From NCBI RefSeq assembly GCF_013415485.1, contig NZ_JACBXS010000022.1, positions 1-64,000 on the forward strand: DNA of 64,000 nt, in the 5' to 3' direction. A program made the translations under genes and the position numbers. This DNA comes from Rhabdonatronobacter sediminivivens. GTDB taxonomy: Bacteria; Pseudomonadota; Alphaproteobacteria; Rhodobacterales; Rhodobacteraceae. The notes under the pieces were generated by a model. That model was not told where the DNA came from and did not search any database. It was given only the letters and a program-made list of their open reading frames with translations. Shown one piece after another: positions 42,045 to 50,871 of this stretch (positions within the stretch are counted from its first letter, which is position 1; each line of letters starts with the position of its first letter).

Positions 42045-43106
42045 CGGATCCGGCAAGGTCAGTGAGCAGAAGCCATGACGCCTGAAGGGTTGAACCCTGC
42101 ATGCAGCTTTGCGCAAGCGAGATGCGCCGGGGGTGCACCGCGCGCGGAGATGGTGTCACGCCGCTTGCGGGGGGCGGGGGCCCCGTCGCCCCACTGTCCC
42201 GGTGTGCGTCGGAAACGGTGCATTGGGATGGTTTCTGATCTGGTGCAAATCCGCAAGCCGCGCCAGTTCGCGCTTGCACCGGCGCCTCTCATCGGCTTGC
42301 GCATCTTGCCCCAGGATGTCCTTTGTCGGGCGCCAGTGTGCGTGACCTGACACAAGATACCCAATGATTGCTTGCAGCCCGTTGCGGACGATCCAAATTG
42401 CTCGCGCGGAGCAAAGGTCGAAGGCCGCCGCGCAAGCCCGGGCCGTCCCCCGGCACGGCGATCTGGGTGCCAATGGCACATAGCTTTGAGCCTGCGCGGA
42501 TCTGGCCACCATGCGTGACATCGCCCGCCCCTCAGATCGCCCCACCCCGGCCTGACGCTGCGCGGCTCTGCGCTTATGTCCAACGTCCGCATTGTCCTGC
42601 ATAACTGCCTTTCGCGACCGCGCAGCCAATGGGCAGGAAGCTTTTGTCAGGTTCAGAACACGAGGCGGCGTTCCCATTCAAGCCGGCCATGTCTGGGTAG
42701 GGGCGAGTGCGACGACGTTTCGGATTGAGGCGCGCGAGTGATCGATCACGTCCCCTTTCGGGCACTGGAACACCCGGACCTTCATCGCCCTCTTGCGCCA
42801 GGTCAGGCTGGATGCGCCATGGGTGATCGATGGTAGGATGCCGCATTCACCGTCGCAATTGTGCTTGAACCATGTATGGCGGGCTCCCCGCGGGGCAATG
42901 GCGTCTCGGTTGATGCTGGCGTGATTTCGGTCGCCTTGGTCCTGATCGTCGCGCCGGAGGCGCATCGTCGCTGTGACGGCACGCGGTCGATGGCGCTCCG
43001 GTCCGCAGCAGGGGTAAGGCAGGGCGGCGACAGCGCCGCAGGGGATCGAACCGATCAAATGCGATACGCTCCAGCCTCCTGTCTGCACTGCAGGGCTGCG
43101 CCCTGG
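42045..43106. other. gene-poor stretch, no recognisable gene
   Basis: About 1.06 kb between the rhodanese and caspase-like genes. Several short open frames occur on both strands, but none shows a conserved motif, a ribosome site with a sensible N-terminus, or codon use like the neighbours. I looked for transposase remnants and tRNA-like structures and saw neither. It may be decayed coding sequence. Confidence 0.5.
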
Positions 43107-45557
43107 TCAGAACAGGTCCAGGCGCAGCGGGTTTTGGGCCCAATGCGCGCGCGCGGCCAGCAGCAACCGGTCGGTCGGTGATGCGGATGTGGCCGAAAGC
43201 CCGTGCCTCTGGGTCTGGCGCTCAAGTGCGGCACGGCTGGCGGGACCAAAGGCGCCGTCAACGGCAATCGGTTCGCCCAGTGCAACGAGAAGCATCTGCG
43301 TGGCGCGATCCTGCTCTCGGGCGTCGATCTGGGCAAGCTGGCCCCGGGCGCGATCGATCGCGTCGGAATTCGGCATCTCGATGACCTTTGCCGCGCGAAC
43401 AGCCGCATCAGCCGGTCCATGCCCGGACAACTGCCCCGTCATGATGATCGCAACGCCGTTGGCGCCTGCCGTGCCATCACCGCGCTCAAGGCCGACATCG
43501 CTCCAGCGCAGCGCTTCGGCCAGATCCGGCGCACCCAGTTGACCGCGCGCATACATCCGGGCCAGATCGCCCGGTGCACGTGGATGCCCACCCTCGGATG
43601 CCCGGAGCAGATAGTCGCGGGCGGTCTCATGGTCCGGGTCTTCGCCGTCCAGGCCCAGCAAGGCAACAAGGCCAAGATTGTGATGGCCGTAGATGTCATC
43701 ACGCGCGCTTGATGCGGTCAGATAAGTCATGCCGCGGGCAGGCTGGTAGCGGTCGGACTCGGGGATCAGGAACTGATAGCCCAGTTCGTTCATGGAAAAC
43801 GTGTGTCCCATCTCCGCGGCACGGTCCAGCAGTTCGAAGCCGCGCGCGTGCTCGGCATCGGTTTCGCCGTCGCGCAGCAGGCGCAGCCCCAGCGAGTGCA
43901 TGGCAAAGGGATCACCTGCCGCGATGCCCCTTTCGCGCAGCGCGCGGGCCTCATCTGGGTCAAGCGGCACATCGACGACATCGCGGTCGATCTGCGGCGC
44001 GCTCAGCAGCGTGGCCAGCGCATTGAACGCGCGGATATGTTCGGCGTCTGCGGCCGCGCGGAAGCTGCGATAGGCACCTTCGAAATCGCGGCTTGCAAGC
44101 TGCGCACGCCCGTATTGATACAGAAAGCGCGGCGTATCGGGGGCCGCGGCCACGGCGGCGGCGCATGCCTCCATCGCTGCCGCCGGATCGATCTCGTTCG
44201 GCCAGCGAAAATAGCCGACCCCCTGCAGGTCCAGCGCGTCGCCTGCCTGGATATCGCAAGGGGCGACCTCAAGCTCCAGGTTCACGGTCAGGGTCTGCGC
44301 GGCGTCCGGGGACCCCAGGCGCAGTTGAAAGCTGTCGGCCAGAGTGATCGCATCACCCGCAGCGGTGTTGATTTCGCTCAGGGCCGGGCGAAACGTGATA
44401 TCGCCGCCCCGCAGTTGCAAACCCTGGCTCAGGTTCACGGGCACGAGGCTGCGCGTGGTGGCGCCCGCCTCCGACACCTCGGCCAGTTCGATCCGCCCGC
44501 GGGTTGGTGTCGTCACGATCTCGGCCCCGTCAAGCGGGTGCTGCAGGGTGTCCGAAAGTTGCGCGCCAAGCGCCACGCGGCGGTCGAACTGCAGCGCTAT
44601 GGTCGCTTCTTCGGGAAGTGCTGCGACCAGGGTGTCGGCTTCGGTTGACCCGGTTGCCGGTTCCGGGGTTGGCGCGACCGGGTCTTCCACGGCCTCGGAC
44701 ACCGCGACCGGGGCGGGCGGTTCCGCTGCGGCGCCTGCGCGCTTCAGGATGAAGGGCCGCACAAGGGTCGAGCTTTCCCACGGCACCTGAAACCCCGCGG
44801 TCATCGCATATACGCGCTCGCGCACCTCGGACAGCACGTTGGGCAGGTTTTCGTCAGGAGTGCGGCGGACGGACGCGAGCAGAGCTTCGGTATAGGGGCT
44901 GTGCCCCCCGGCTTCGCCATCGAGCGCAAGCTCTCCCGGAGAGGCAGAAAAGGCGACCAGCGAATTGATCGGGGTGCGCATGACCTGGAAGCCTTCGCGC
45001 GCCTCATAGAAACTGGCATCGAGCCCGGTGGCAAGGACTTGCTCGGGAAACGGGTTCTCGCGGCAGGCGTCGACGATTGCGACATGGGCCGAGGAGCGCG
45101 CTGACAGACCCTCGATCACGCGGTCCAGGGTGATGGAATATCTGGGCAGGTCGTAGATGTCATCAAACCGGGCATCGACGGGGACAAGATAGTTGCGCTG
45201 TCCGATCTGGATGCCATGCCCGGCGAAGTAGAAGATCACGTCATCTTCGGGTTCGACATTCAGCAATGCCGTGCGCAAGAGGTCTTCGAAACCCTTCCGG
45301 TCAAGATCGAAACCGGCATGGACCCGGTAGCCGAAATCACTCAGCATCTGTGCGACGGCGCGGGCATCCGTCACGGTATTGGCAAGCGGGCCGACATGCT
45401 CGTAGCGTTCGTTGCCGACGACAAGGGCCACACCCCCATCCGGCACTGTATCCGCCGCGCCCGTAACCGGCGCCAGAACAAGGGCCAGAGCGCAGGCTGC
45501 CGTCTGCCGCCGGAACGCGGCTGGAACGGGCCAGTTGCGACCTGGCTCAGCCCCAGC
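43107..45557 (-). CDS. exported caspase-like (C14) protease with Sel1-type repeats
   Basis: A protein of about 816 residues. After a basic stretch and a hydrophobic signal (TAACALALVLAPVTGA), a caspase domain carries the dyad: His in VIFYFAGHGIQ (about H114) and Cys in VAIVDACRENPF (about C165), then LVAFSASPGELALDG and HSPYTEALL. A Pro/Ala linker, a beta-rich middle region, Sel1/TPR-like repeats (MHSLGLRLL..., GHHNLGLVALLG...) and a C-terminal peptidoglycan-binding-like fold (AVDGAFGPASRAALE) follow. GTG at 45557 follows a GGAGGC-rich site and overlaps the lipoprotein stop; GTG 45593 is also open. The substrate is unknown. Confidence 0.8.
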   Translation of the reverse strand, partial: AGAEPGRNWPVPAAFRRQTAACALALVLAPVTGAADTVPDGGVALVVGNERYEHVGPLANTVTDARAVAQMLSDFGYRVHAGFDLDRKGFEDLLRTALLNVEPEDDVIFYFAGHGIQIGQRNYLVPVDARFDDIYDLPRYSITLDRVIEGLSARSSAHVAIVDACRENPFPEQVLATGLDASFYEAREGFQVMRTPINSLVAFSASPGELALDGEAGGHSPYTEALLASVRRTPDENLPNVLSEVRERVYAMTAGFQVPWESSTLVRPFILKRAGAAAEPPAPVAVSEAVEDPVAPTPEPATGSTEADTLVAALPEEATIALQFDRRVALGAQLSDTLQHPLDGAEIVTTPTRGRIELAEVSEAGATTRSLVPVNLSQGLQLRGGDITFRPALSEINTAAGDAITLADSFQLRLGSPDAAQTLTVNLELEVAPCDIQAGDALDLQGVGYFRWPNEIDPAAAMEACAAAVAAAPDTPRFLYQYGRAQLASRDFEGAYRSFRAAADAEHIRAFNALATLLSAPQIDRDVVDVPLDPDEARALRERGIAAGDPFAMHSLGLRLLRDGETDAEHARGFELLDRAAEMGHTFSMNELGYQFLIPESDRYQPARGMTYLTASSARDDIYGHHNLGLVALLGLDGEDPDHETARDYLLRASEGGHPRAPGDLARMYARGQLGAPDLAEALRWSDVGLERGDGTAGANGVAIIMTGQLSGHGPADAAVRAAKVIEMPNSDAIDRARGQLAQIDAREQDRATQMLLVALGEPIAVDGAFGPASRAALERQTQRHGLSATSASPTDRLLLAARAHWAQNPLRLDLF

Positions 45558-45792
45558 CACCGCCTCCGCCTCCGCCGCCACCTTCGCCGCCACCGTCCAG
45601 TTCCAACTCCATCCTGGATGGCGATGACTGTGGCGCAGGCGCCGGGGCGGGCGTTGGAGTCGTGGATTGCATCGGTGTGGTTGTGGTCGCCGCTGGGGGC
45701 GGTGCCGTGGTGGGTTCGGTCTGCTGCGTAGTCGTCTGACAGCCTGCCAGAAGCACGCTGGCGAAGAAAACTCCCGAAATCTGAACGCGCAT
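45547..45792 (-). CDS. small lipoprotein with polyglycine tail, paired with the caspase gene
   Basis: An 81-residue protein. MRVQISGVFFASVLLAGC is a lipoprotein signal with lipobox LAGC; the mature part is a low-complexity Thr/Pro/Ala/Gln linker, then MELELD and a run of nine glycines ending WG. GGAGGG lies 5 nt before the ATG at 45792. Its stop overlaps the likely caspase start, so the two are co-translated. Being envelope-anchored and unstructured, it may tether or present the C-terminal tail. No family is recognised. Confidence 0.72.
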   Translation of the reverse strand: MRVQISGVFFASVLLAGCQTTTQQTEPTTAPPPAATTTTPMQSTTPTPAPAPAPQSSPSRMELELDGGGEGGGGGGGGGWG

Positions 45793-47061
45793 CACACCCT
45801 CCGTTTTGGAAAAATTCACACCGAAACCTATCAAGAAACGCCCTGCGAAGCAATGAAACTCCACGTTTTCGGGGATGCGCAGGGAATGACGGTTCTTCGG
45901 GTGTGAGATGTGCGCGTGCGGCTGAGAGGGTTGCACCGGCGACCGATGGCGGCGCCCTCATTCAAGGACTGATAAAGTGCCACGCAAGTGTATGATTTTA
46001 CGAGTAATTGTAAAGGCGATGCTGTGCCGTTCCCTGCTCTGATGAGGCGAAGGGTTTGGCAGGTCCATGCAGCGTGCCGGAGATGGATTTCCGGAAGCCG
46101 GCCATGGGTGGGGAATGGAATGCGCCTTTGAAAACAGTTCTACGCAATCTCCAGAGCGCTTGGCTGATGCCGAAGGAAACCCAAACCTGATCGGTTTCCG
46201 TGCAGATACTTCGGGAAATCCGGAGGGTTTCAGGAGTGGCGGAATTTCAATTATCATACATATGTATGAAATAGGGCGGCCGGGTTGATTGCAGCTCCAA
46301 CAGGGAGCAGATACGGGAAATTTCTTCCGGAAAAGCAGACAGATATTTGCGCCGGTTCTCCATCGGTATAGCCCGGAAATCCCCAAACCACCCAGGATTT
46401 ATTTAACAAATTCAACGTTCGGTTTTGTCAGAAATTCGATCACTTGATTGATCGGCAAGCCTCGGCGATCAGCGGCGCGCTATCGACGCTGCCGGACCGG
46501 TCTGTTCACCCGGTCAGCGAAAGTGGTTGCGGGCGTTGGTGAAATTCGGAATTCAAGGTGTTGTGATCGCGGCGACCGCTTATGGATCGCAATGCAGCCT
46601 GAGTCGCATCGAGAGAGTTTTTTGGAATTAATGTTCCTGATCAGTGCCAGGGCGGCCCGGCGCATCACCATCCCTGAGACGCACGGGCAGAGCCGTTGCC
46701 CCTTGCTGTACAGCGTGCAGACGCCCTCCGCCCGCTCATGACCGCTTCTTTCCGGCCTTATTTCCCTGTCCTGTCGCAATCCCGTGGCGTGCACCCCGAA
46801 TGCCCCACGATGGACACTGTCATGCGCGCCCATTGGCGGGTCCTGCTTCGACGTGCGCAGCATGACCAGATACCCTGCCGGGGCGCGTTTTTCAGCGGCC
46901 TGCCGCGATTGCGAAGGGCTTGAAAACCATTCGTGATTCACAGGAAAATTATGATTTAATTAAAGCGAATTTTGGTATACACTCCGCTTCAAACGCCTTG
47001 GGTTTTTCAAGGCTCCGGCGGCGGATTTCGATCGTTACATTACGCCAGCCAGGAGGGCAGC
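45793..47061. other. 1.27-kb gene-poor region upstream of the T6SS operon
   Basis: Between the lipoprotein gene and tssA no convincing gene is visible on either strand. The region is AT-richer than its surroundings, especially 46940-46985 (ATGATTTAATTAAAG and TTGGTATACACTCC), where a T6SS promoter is likely. A 16-bp perfect palindrome, TCATACATATGTATGA, lies at 46254-46269. Confidence 0.5.
46254..46269. promoter_or_regulatory. 16-bp perfect palindrome, candidate operator
   Basis: TCATACATATGTATGA is perfectly self-complementary and AT-rich in a GC-rich genome. It sits about 0.8 kb before tssA and 0.46 kb before the lipoprotein start. The binding protein is unknown. Confidence 0.35.
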
Positions 47062-48090
47062 ATGGACCTGGACGCGCTTCTCGCAGAACGCGAGAGCAAC
47101 CCGCCAAGTGGGGAGAACCTCGAATACGAGGACATCTTCCTTGCGATGGAGATCGCCGCGCGACCCGTCGAAGAGCGGCAGGCCGGTGATGAAATCCTCG
47201 AGGCCGAAGATCCCGATTTCGCCGATGTTGCGCAGAAGGCCCTGGCGGTCATGGAGCGCAGTCACGATCTACGCGCGGGGGTCGTCCTGGCAGGTGCGCA
47301 ACTGTTCACGCGCGGGCTGGCCGGTTTCTCCGAAGGGCTCGCCTATGTCCGGGGGTGCCTGGAGCAGCATTGGGAAACCTGCCACCCCGAGCTTGACGCC
47401 GAGGACGACGATGATCCGACCATGCGGATAAACGCAGTGCGCGCGCTGGGCGCAACTGACCCGGTCCTGCGCGGGCTGCGCGCGGCGCCATTGACGGAAA
47501 GCCGCGCTTTCGGCGGCGTCACCCTGCGCGATATACAGATATCCCTGGGTCAGGTCGCCCCGCGCGATGGTGAATCCCCCAAGTTCGACAGCGCATCCGT
47601 GGCTGCGGCCTTTCAGGACACCCCGGAGGATACCCTTGCCGAAACCCTGGCCGCGGCGCAGAGCGCGCTTGAGCATCTGCAGGCGATCGAAGGGGTCTTT
47701 GCCGAGCGGACACCGGGGCAGGGGCCGCATCTGACGGAGGCGATAAGGCTGCTGCAGCAGATCATCCGGCAGGTGGGGGCGGTGGCGGGTGTGGCCGCCA
47801 GCTCCGACGAGGATGAAGCGGAGGGCGCGGCGCCCGCGGATGCATCCGCAAGTGCTGCGCGTGGCGCTCCGGGGCAGATACTGTCGCATGCGGATGTCCG
47901 CGCTGCGCTGGACGCGATTGCCGCGTATTATCAGAAAAATGAACCGTCCAGCCCCGTTCCGATCCTGCTCGGGCGGGCCAAGCGCCTTGTGGGCGCTGAT
48001 TTCATGTCAATCGTGAATGAGCTTGCCCCGCAGAGTGTCGATAACGTGCGACTGATCGGAGGGCTGGGCGATGAACATGAAAATGGCTAG
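47062..48090 (+). CDS. tssA: type VI secretion protein TssA
   Basis: 342 residues with the ImpA N-terminal domain: MDLDALLAERESNPPSGENLEYEDIFLAMEIAARP, LQLFTRGLAGFSEGL-type helices and a C-terminal helical region ending SPVPILLGRAKRLVGADFMSIVNELAP. TssA caps the assembling tail at the baseplate and sheath end. AGGAGGG lies 6 nt before the ATG. It heads the operon, and the 88-bp gap to tssB contains a hairpin. Confidence 0.93.
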   Translation: MDLDALLAERESNPPSGENLEYEDIFLAMEIAARPVEERQAGDEILEAEDPDFADVAQKALAVMERSHDLRAGVVLAGAQLFTRGLAGFSEGLAYVRGCLEQHWETCHPELDAEDDDDPTMRINAVRALGATDPVLRGLRAAPLTESRAFGGVTLRDIQISLGQVAPRDGESPKFDSASVAAAFQDTPEDTLAETLAAAQSALEHLQAIEGVFAERTPGQGPHLTEAIRLLQQIIRQVGAVAGVAASSDEDEAEGAAPADASASAARGAPGQILSHADVRAALDAIAAYYQKNEPSSPVPILLGRAKRLVGADFMSIVNELAPQSVDNVRLIGGLGDEHENG

Positions 48091-48111
48091 CCGCCCGTCT
48101 GTCTGTACGCC

Positions 48112-48134
48112 GCCCGGGCAGGAATTGCCCGGGC
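48112..48134 (+). promoter_or_regulatory. tssA-tssB intercistronic hairpin
   Basis: GCCCGGGCA (48112-48120) pairs perfectly with TGCCCGGGC (48126-48134) around 5 nt, without a T-run. It is one of three strong hairpins placed at the borders of tssBC and hcp. Confidence 0.7.
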
Positions 48135-48178
48135 CGATCAACCGTGCCGTCCCCACTCCCCGACCTTAGGAGATACCC

Positions 48179-48709
48179 ATGAGCAGTTCGCAGAAATTCA
48201 TCGCCCGCAATCGCGCGCCACGTGTGCAGATCGAATATGATGTCGAGGTCTATGGTGCCGAGAAGAAGGTGCAATTGCCCTTTGTCATGGGGGTGATGTC
48301 GGATCTGTCCGGCCAGTCCGAAGTTGCGCTGCCAGCGGTCAATGATCGCAAGTTCCTGGAGATCGATGTGGACAATTTCGGTTCGCGCATGGCGGCGATC
48401 AAGCCGCGCGCGGCCTTCAGCGTGCCGAACACGCTGACCGGCGAAGGGAACATGTCCGTCGATATCACTTTTGAAAGCATGGATGATTTCACCCCGGGCG
48501 CCATCGCCCGCAAGGTTGGCCCGCTGCGCGAGTTGCTGGAGGCGCGTACGCAACTGTCCAACCTGATGACCTACATGGACGGCAAGAGCGGGGCCGAGGA
48601 TCTGCTGGCCCGGGCGATGCAGGACCCGGCGTTGCTGAAGTCGCTGGCGTCTGCCCCCGCACCGGCCGACGGCGATGATGCGGGCGGCGAAGAAGCGGCG
48701 AAGGAGTGA
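48179..48709 (+). CDS. tssB: T6SS contractile sheath small subunit TssB
   Basis: 176 residues. SSSQKFIARNRAPRVQIEYDVEVYGAEKKVQLPFVMGVMSDLSG is the VipA/TssB opening, and ARKVGPLRELLEARTQLSNLMTYMDGK the conserved C-terminal helix region. TssB and TssC polymerise into the cytoplasmic contractile sheath. A Pro/Ala/Glu tail follows. tssC begins 5 bp downstream. Confidence 0.96.
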   Translation: MSSSQKFIARNRAPRVQIEYDVEVYGAEKKVQLPFVMGVMSDLSGQSEVALPAVNDRKFLEIDVDNFGSRMAAIKPRAAFSVPNTLTGEGNMSVDITFESMDDFTPGAIARKVGPLRELLEARTQLSNLMTYMDGKSGAEDLLARAMQDPALLKSLASAPAPADGDDAGGEEAAKE

Positions 48710-48714
48710 TATAG

Positions 48715-50208
48715 ATGAGCGACACCACCTCTCAGCAGGGCGCGGAAGCCCAGGTCGAAACCCTTGAAGCCGACGCGTTCGCGGCCCTTCTGGACAAGGA
48801 GTTCCGCCCTAAATCCGACCAGGCGCGCGGTGCCGTTGAATCCGCGGTGCGCACACTTGCCGAACAGGCCTTGGCCAATACCGCGCTGATCTCGGACGAT
48901 GTGTTGCATTCGCTCGAGTCGATGATCGCCGAAATCGACAGGAAGCTGACCGAGCAGGTCAACCAGATCCTGCATCATGAGGAGTTCCAGAAGCTGGAAA
49001 GCGCCTGGCGCGGGCTGCACTATCTGGTGAACAACACCGAAACCGACGAGATGCTCAAGATCCGCGTGATGAATATCTCGAAAAAGGACCTGCACAAGAC
49101 CCTGCGCAAGTTCAAGGGCGCGGCCTGGGACCAGTCGCCGATCTTCAAGAAGCTGTATGAAGAGGAGTTCGGCCAGTTCGGGGGGGAGCCCTATGGCTGC
49201 CTTGTCGGCGACTATCACTTCGATCACAGCCCGCCGGATGTGGAACTGCTGGGCGAGATGGCGAAGGTGGCGGCTGCGGCTCATGCCCCCTTCATCACCG
49301 GCGCCAATCCATCATTGATGCAGTTTGACAGCTGGCAGGAACTGACCAACCCCCGCGATCTGACCAAGATCACCTCGACCCCCGAATACGCGGCCTGGAA
49401 CAGCCTGCGTCAGAGCGAGGACAGCAAGTATATCGGCCTTGCGATGCCGCGCTTTCTGGGGCGGCAGCCCTATGGCGCCAAGTCCGACCCGGTGGAGGAA
49501 TTCGCCTTCGAGGAGCATGTGGGCAACGCCGAATCCGAAAACTTCTCCTGGGTCAATGCGGCCTACGGGATGGCCGTCAACATCAACCGGTCGTTCAAGG
49601 AATACGGCTGGTGTTCGCGCATCCGGGGCGTGGAATCGGGGGGCACGGTGGCCAATCTGCCGACCCACACCTTTCCGACCGATGATGGCGGTGTGGACAT
49701 GAAATGCCCCACCGAGATCGCCATCGCCGACCGGCGCGAGGCGGAACTGGCCAAGGCGGGGCTGATGCCGCTGATCCACCGCAAGAACACCGACATGGCC
49801 GCTTTCATCGGGGCGCAGTCCCTGCACAAGCCCGCCGAATACGAAGACCCTGACGCAACCGCCAACGCCAATCTGGCTGCACGGTTGCCCTATCTCTTCT
49901 CGACCTGCCGCTTCGCGCATTACCTGAAGTGCATGGTTCGTGACAAGGTCGGCTCGTTCAAGAGCCGCGGCGACATGGAGGCATGGCTCAACAGCTGGAT
50001 CCTGCAGTATGTCGATCCCAACCCCGCAACATCCAGTGAGGGTGACAAGGCCCGCAAACCGTTGGCCGATGCCACGGTGGAGGTTTCCGAAGTTGAGGGG
50101 AACCCGGGGTATTACTCGTCCAAGTTCTTTCTGCGGCCGCACTACCAGCTTGAGGGGCTGTCCGTGTCGCTGCGTCTCGTATCGAAATTGCCGAGCGAGA
50201 AGGGCTGA
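48715..50208 (+). CDS. tssC: T6SS contractile sheath large subunit TssC
   Basis: 497 residues. Family blocks include FQKLESAWRGLHYLVNNTETDEMLKIRVMN, GEPYGCLVGDYHFDHSPPDVELL, PRFLGRQPYGAKSDPVEEFAFEE, INRSFKEYGWCSRIRGVESGG and the closing YQLEGLSVSLRLVSKLP. It is the VipB partner of TssB. The C-terminus fits the TssC1 length class. A 94-bp gap with hairpins separates it from hcp. Confidence 0.97.
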   Translation: MSDTTSQQGAEAQVETLEADAFAALLDKEFRPKSDQARGAVESAVRTLAEQALANTALISDDVLHSLESMIAEIDRKLTEQVNQILHHEEFQKLESAWRGLHYLVNNTETDEMLKIRVMNISKKDLHKTLRKFKGAAWDQSPIFKKLYEEEFGQFGGEPYGCLVGDYHFDHSPPDVELLGEMAKVAAAAHAPFITGANPSLMQFDSWQELTNPRDLTKITSTPEYAAWNSLRQSEDSKYIGLAMPRFLGRQPYGAKSDPVEEFAFEEHVGNAESENFSWVNAAYGMAVNINRSFKEYGWCSRIRGVESGGTVANLPTHTFPTDDGGVDMKCPTEIAIADRREAELAKAGLMPLIHRKNTDMAAFIGAQSLHKPAEYEDPDATANANLAARLPYLFSTCRFAHYLKCMVRDKVGSFKSRGDMEAWLNSWILQYVDPNPATSSEGDKARKPLADATVEVSEVEGNPGYYSSKFFLRPHYQLEGLSVSLRLVSKLPSEKG

Positions 50209-50262
50209 AGCCAGGGCTTGTTCCCGCCCCTGGCGGCGGGGACAGGCCACGAGTTCAAAACA

Positions 50263-50278
50263 GACGGCCGGGGCCGTC
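50263..50278 (+). promoter_or_regulatory. tssC-hcp intercistronic hairpin
   Basis: GACGGCC-GG-GGCCGTC, a perfect 7-bp stem, lies 54 bp after the tssC stop and 24 bp before the hcp start. A second inverted repeat, CCCGCC/GGCGGG, lies at about 50224-50240. Confidence 0.6.
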
Positions 50279-50302
50279 GTTCATTGAGAAAGGATAGCGC
50301 AA

Positions 50303-50800
50303 ATGGCTGTCGACATGTTCCTGAAGATTGGCGAAATCAAGGGCGAAGCCCGCGACTCGACATACAACGGCAAGGACGGGTGGATTGATATCCTTGCCTG
50401 GTCCTGGGGCGTATCCAACAGCGGCTCCACCCATTTTGGCAGCGGATCGGGCGCCGGGAAGGCCAACTTCCAGGATATCTCGGTCACGAAGTATATCGAC
50501 AAGGCAACGCCCGACCTGATGAAATCCACCTCCAAGGGCACGCATCATGGCACGGCGACGCTTATCGTTCGCAAGGCCGGTGACAAGCCGCTCGACTACC
50601 TGAAGATCGAGATGGAGGATGTGATGTTGACCTCGTTCTCCACCGGGGGCAGCGGTGGCGAGGATCGGCTGACCGAGAACATCTCGCTCAACTTCGACTG
50701 GTTCAAGATCACGTATACCGAGCAGCTCCAATCTGGCGCCGCCGGGGCAACCCCCGACTTCCAGTGGTCGATCGCGAGCCAAGGCGAGAAACGCGCCTGA
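50303..50800 (+). CDS. hcp: Hcp, T6SS inner tube protein
   Basis: 165 residues. MAVDMFLKIGEIKGEARDSTY and GWIDILAWSWGVSNSG are the Hcp1-type opening, with KYIDKATPDLMKSTSKGTHHGTATL and the final ISLNFDWFKITYTEQ strand. Hexamer rings stack into the tube propelled by the sheath, and Hcp is the most abundant secreted product. GAAAGGATAG precedes the ATG. It is flanked on both sides by strong hairpins. Confidence 0.96.
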   Translation: MAVDMFLKIGEIKGEARDSTYNGKDGWIDILAWSWGVSNSGSTHFGSGSGAGKANFQDISVTKYIDKATPDLMKSTSKGTHHGTATLIVRKAGDKPLDYLKIEMEDVMLTSFSTGGSGGEDRLTENISLNFDWFKITYTEQLQSGAAGATPDFQWSIASQGEKRA

Positions 50801-50813
50801 CGGCTGCCTTGCT

Positions 50814-50838
50814 GCGGCCCGCCCTGCTGGCGGGCCGC
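50814..50838 (+). promoter_or_regulatory. hcp 3' hairpin
   Basis: GCGGCCCGCC (50814-50823) pairs perfectly with GGCGGGCCGC (50829-50838), a 10-bp stem 13 bp after the hcp stop. There is no T-run; partial termination or 3' protection of the hcp message is expected before tagJ. Confidence 0.75.
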
Positions 50839-50871
50839 GCCCATACACGCAAGTAGGCCCTGGCGGAGACA

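Noticed and set aside
42059..43143. Transposase or IS remnant in the gap before the caspase gene
   Set aside because: I saw no DDE/DEDD motif spacing, helix-turn-helix, terminal inverted repeats or target duplication in any frame.
45958..46941. Small genes in the region upstream of tssA
   Set aside because: Frames at 45958-46386 and 46480-46941 lack ribosome sites, conserved motifs and GC3 bias like the neighbours; they look like chance frames.
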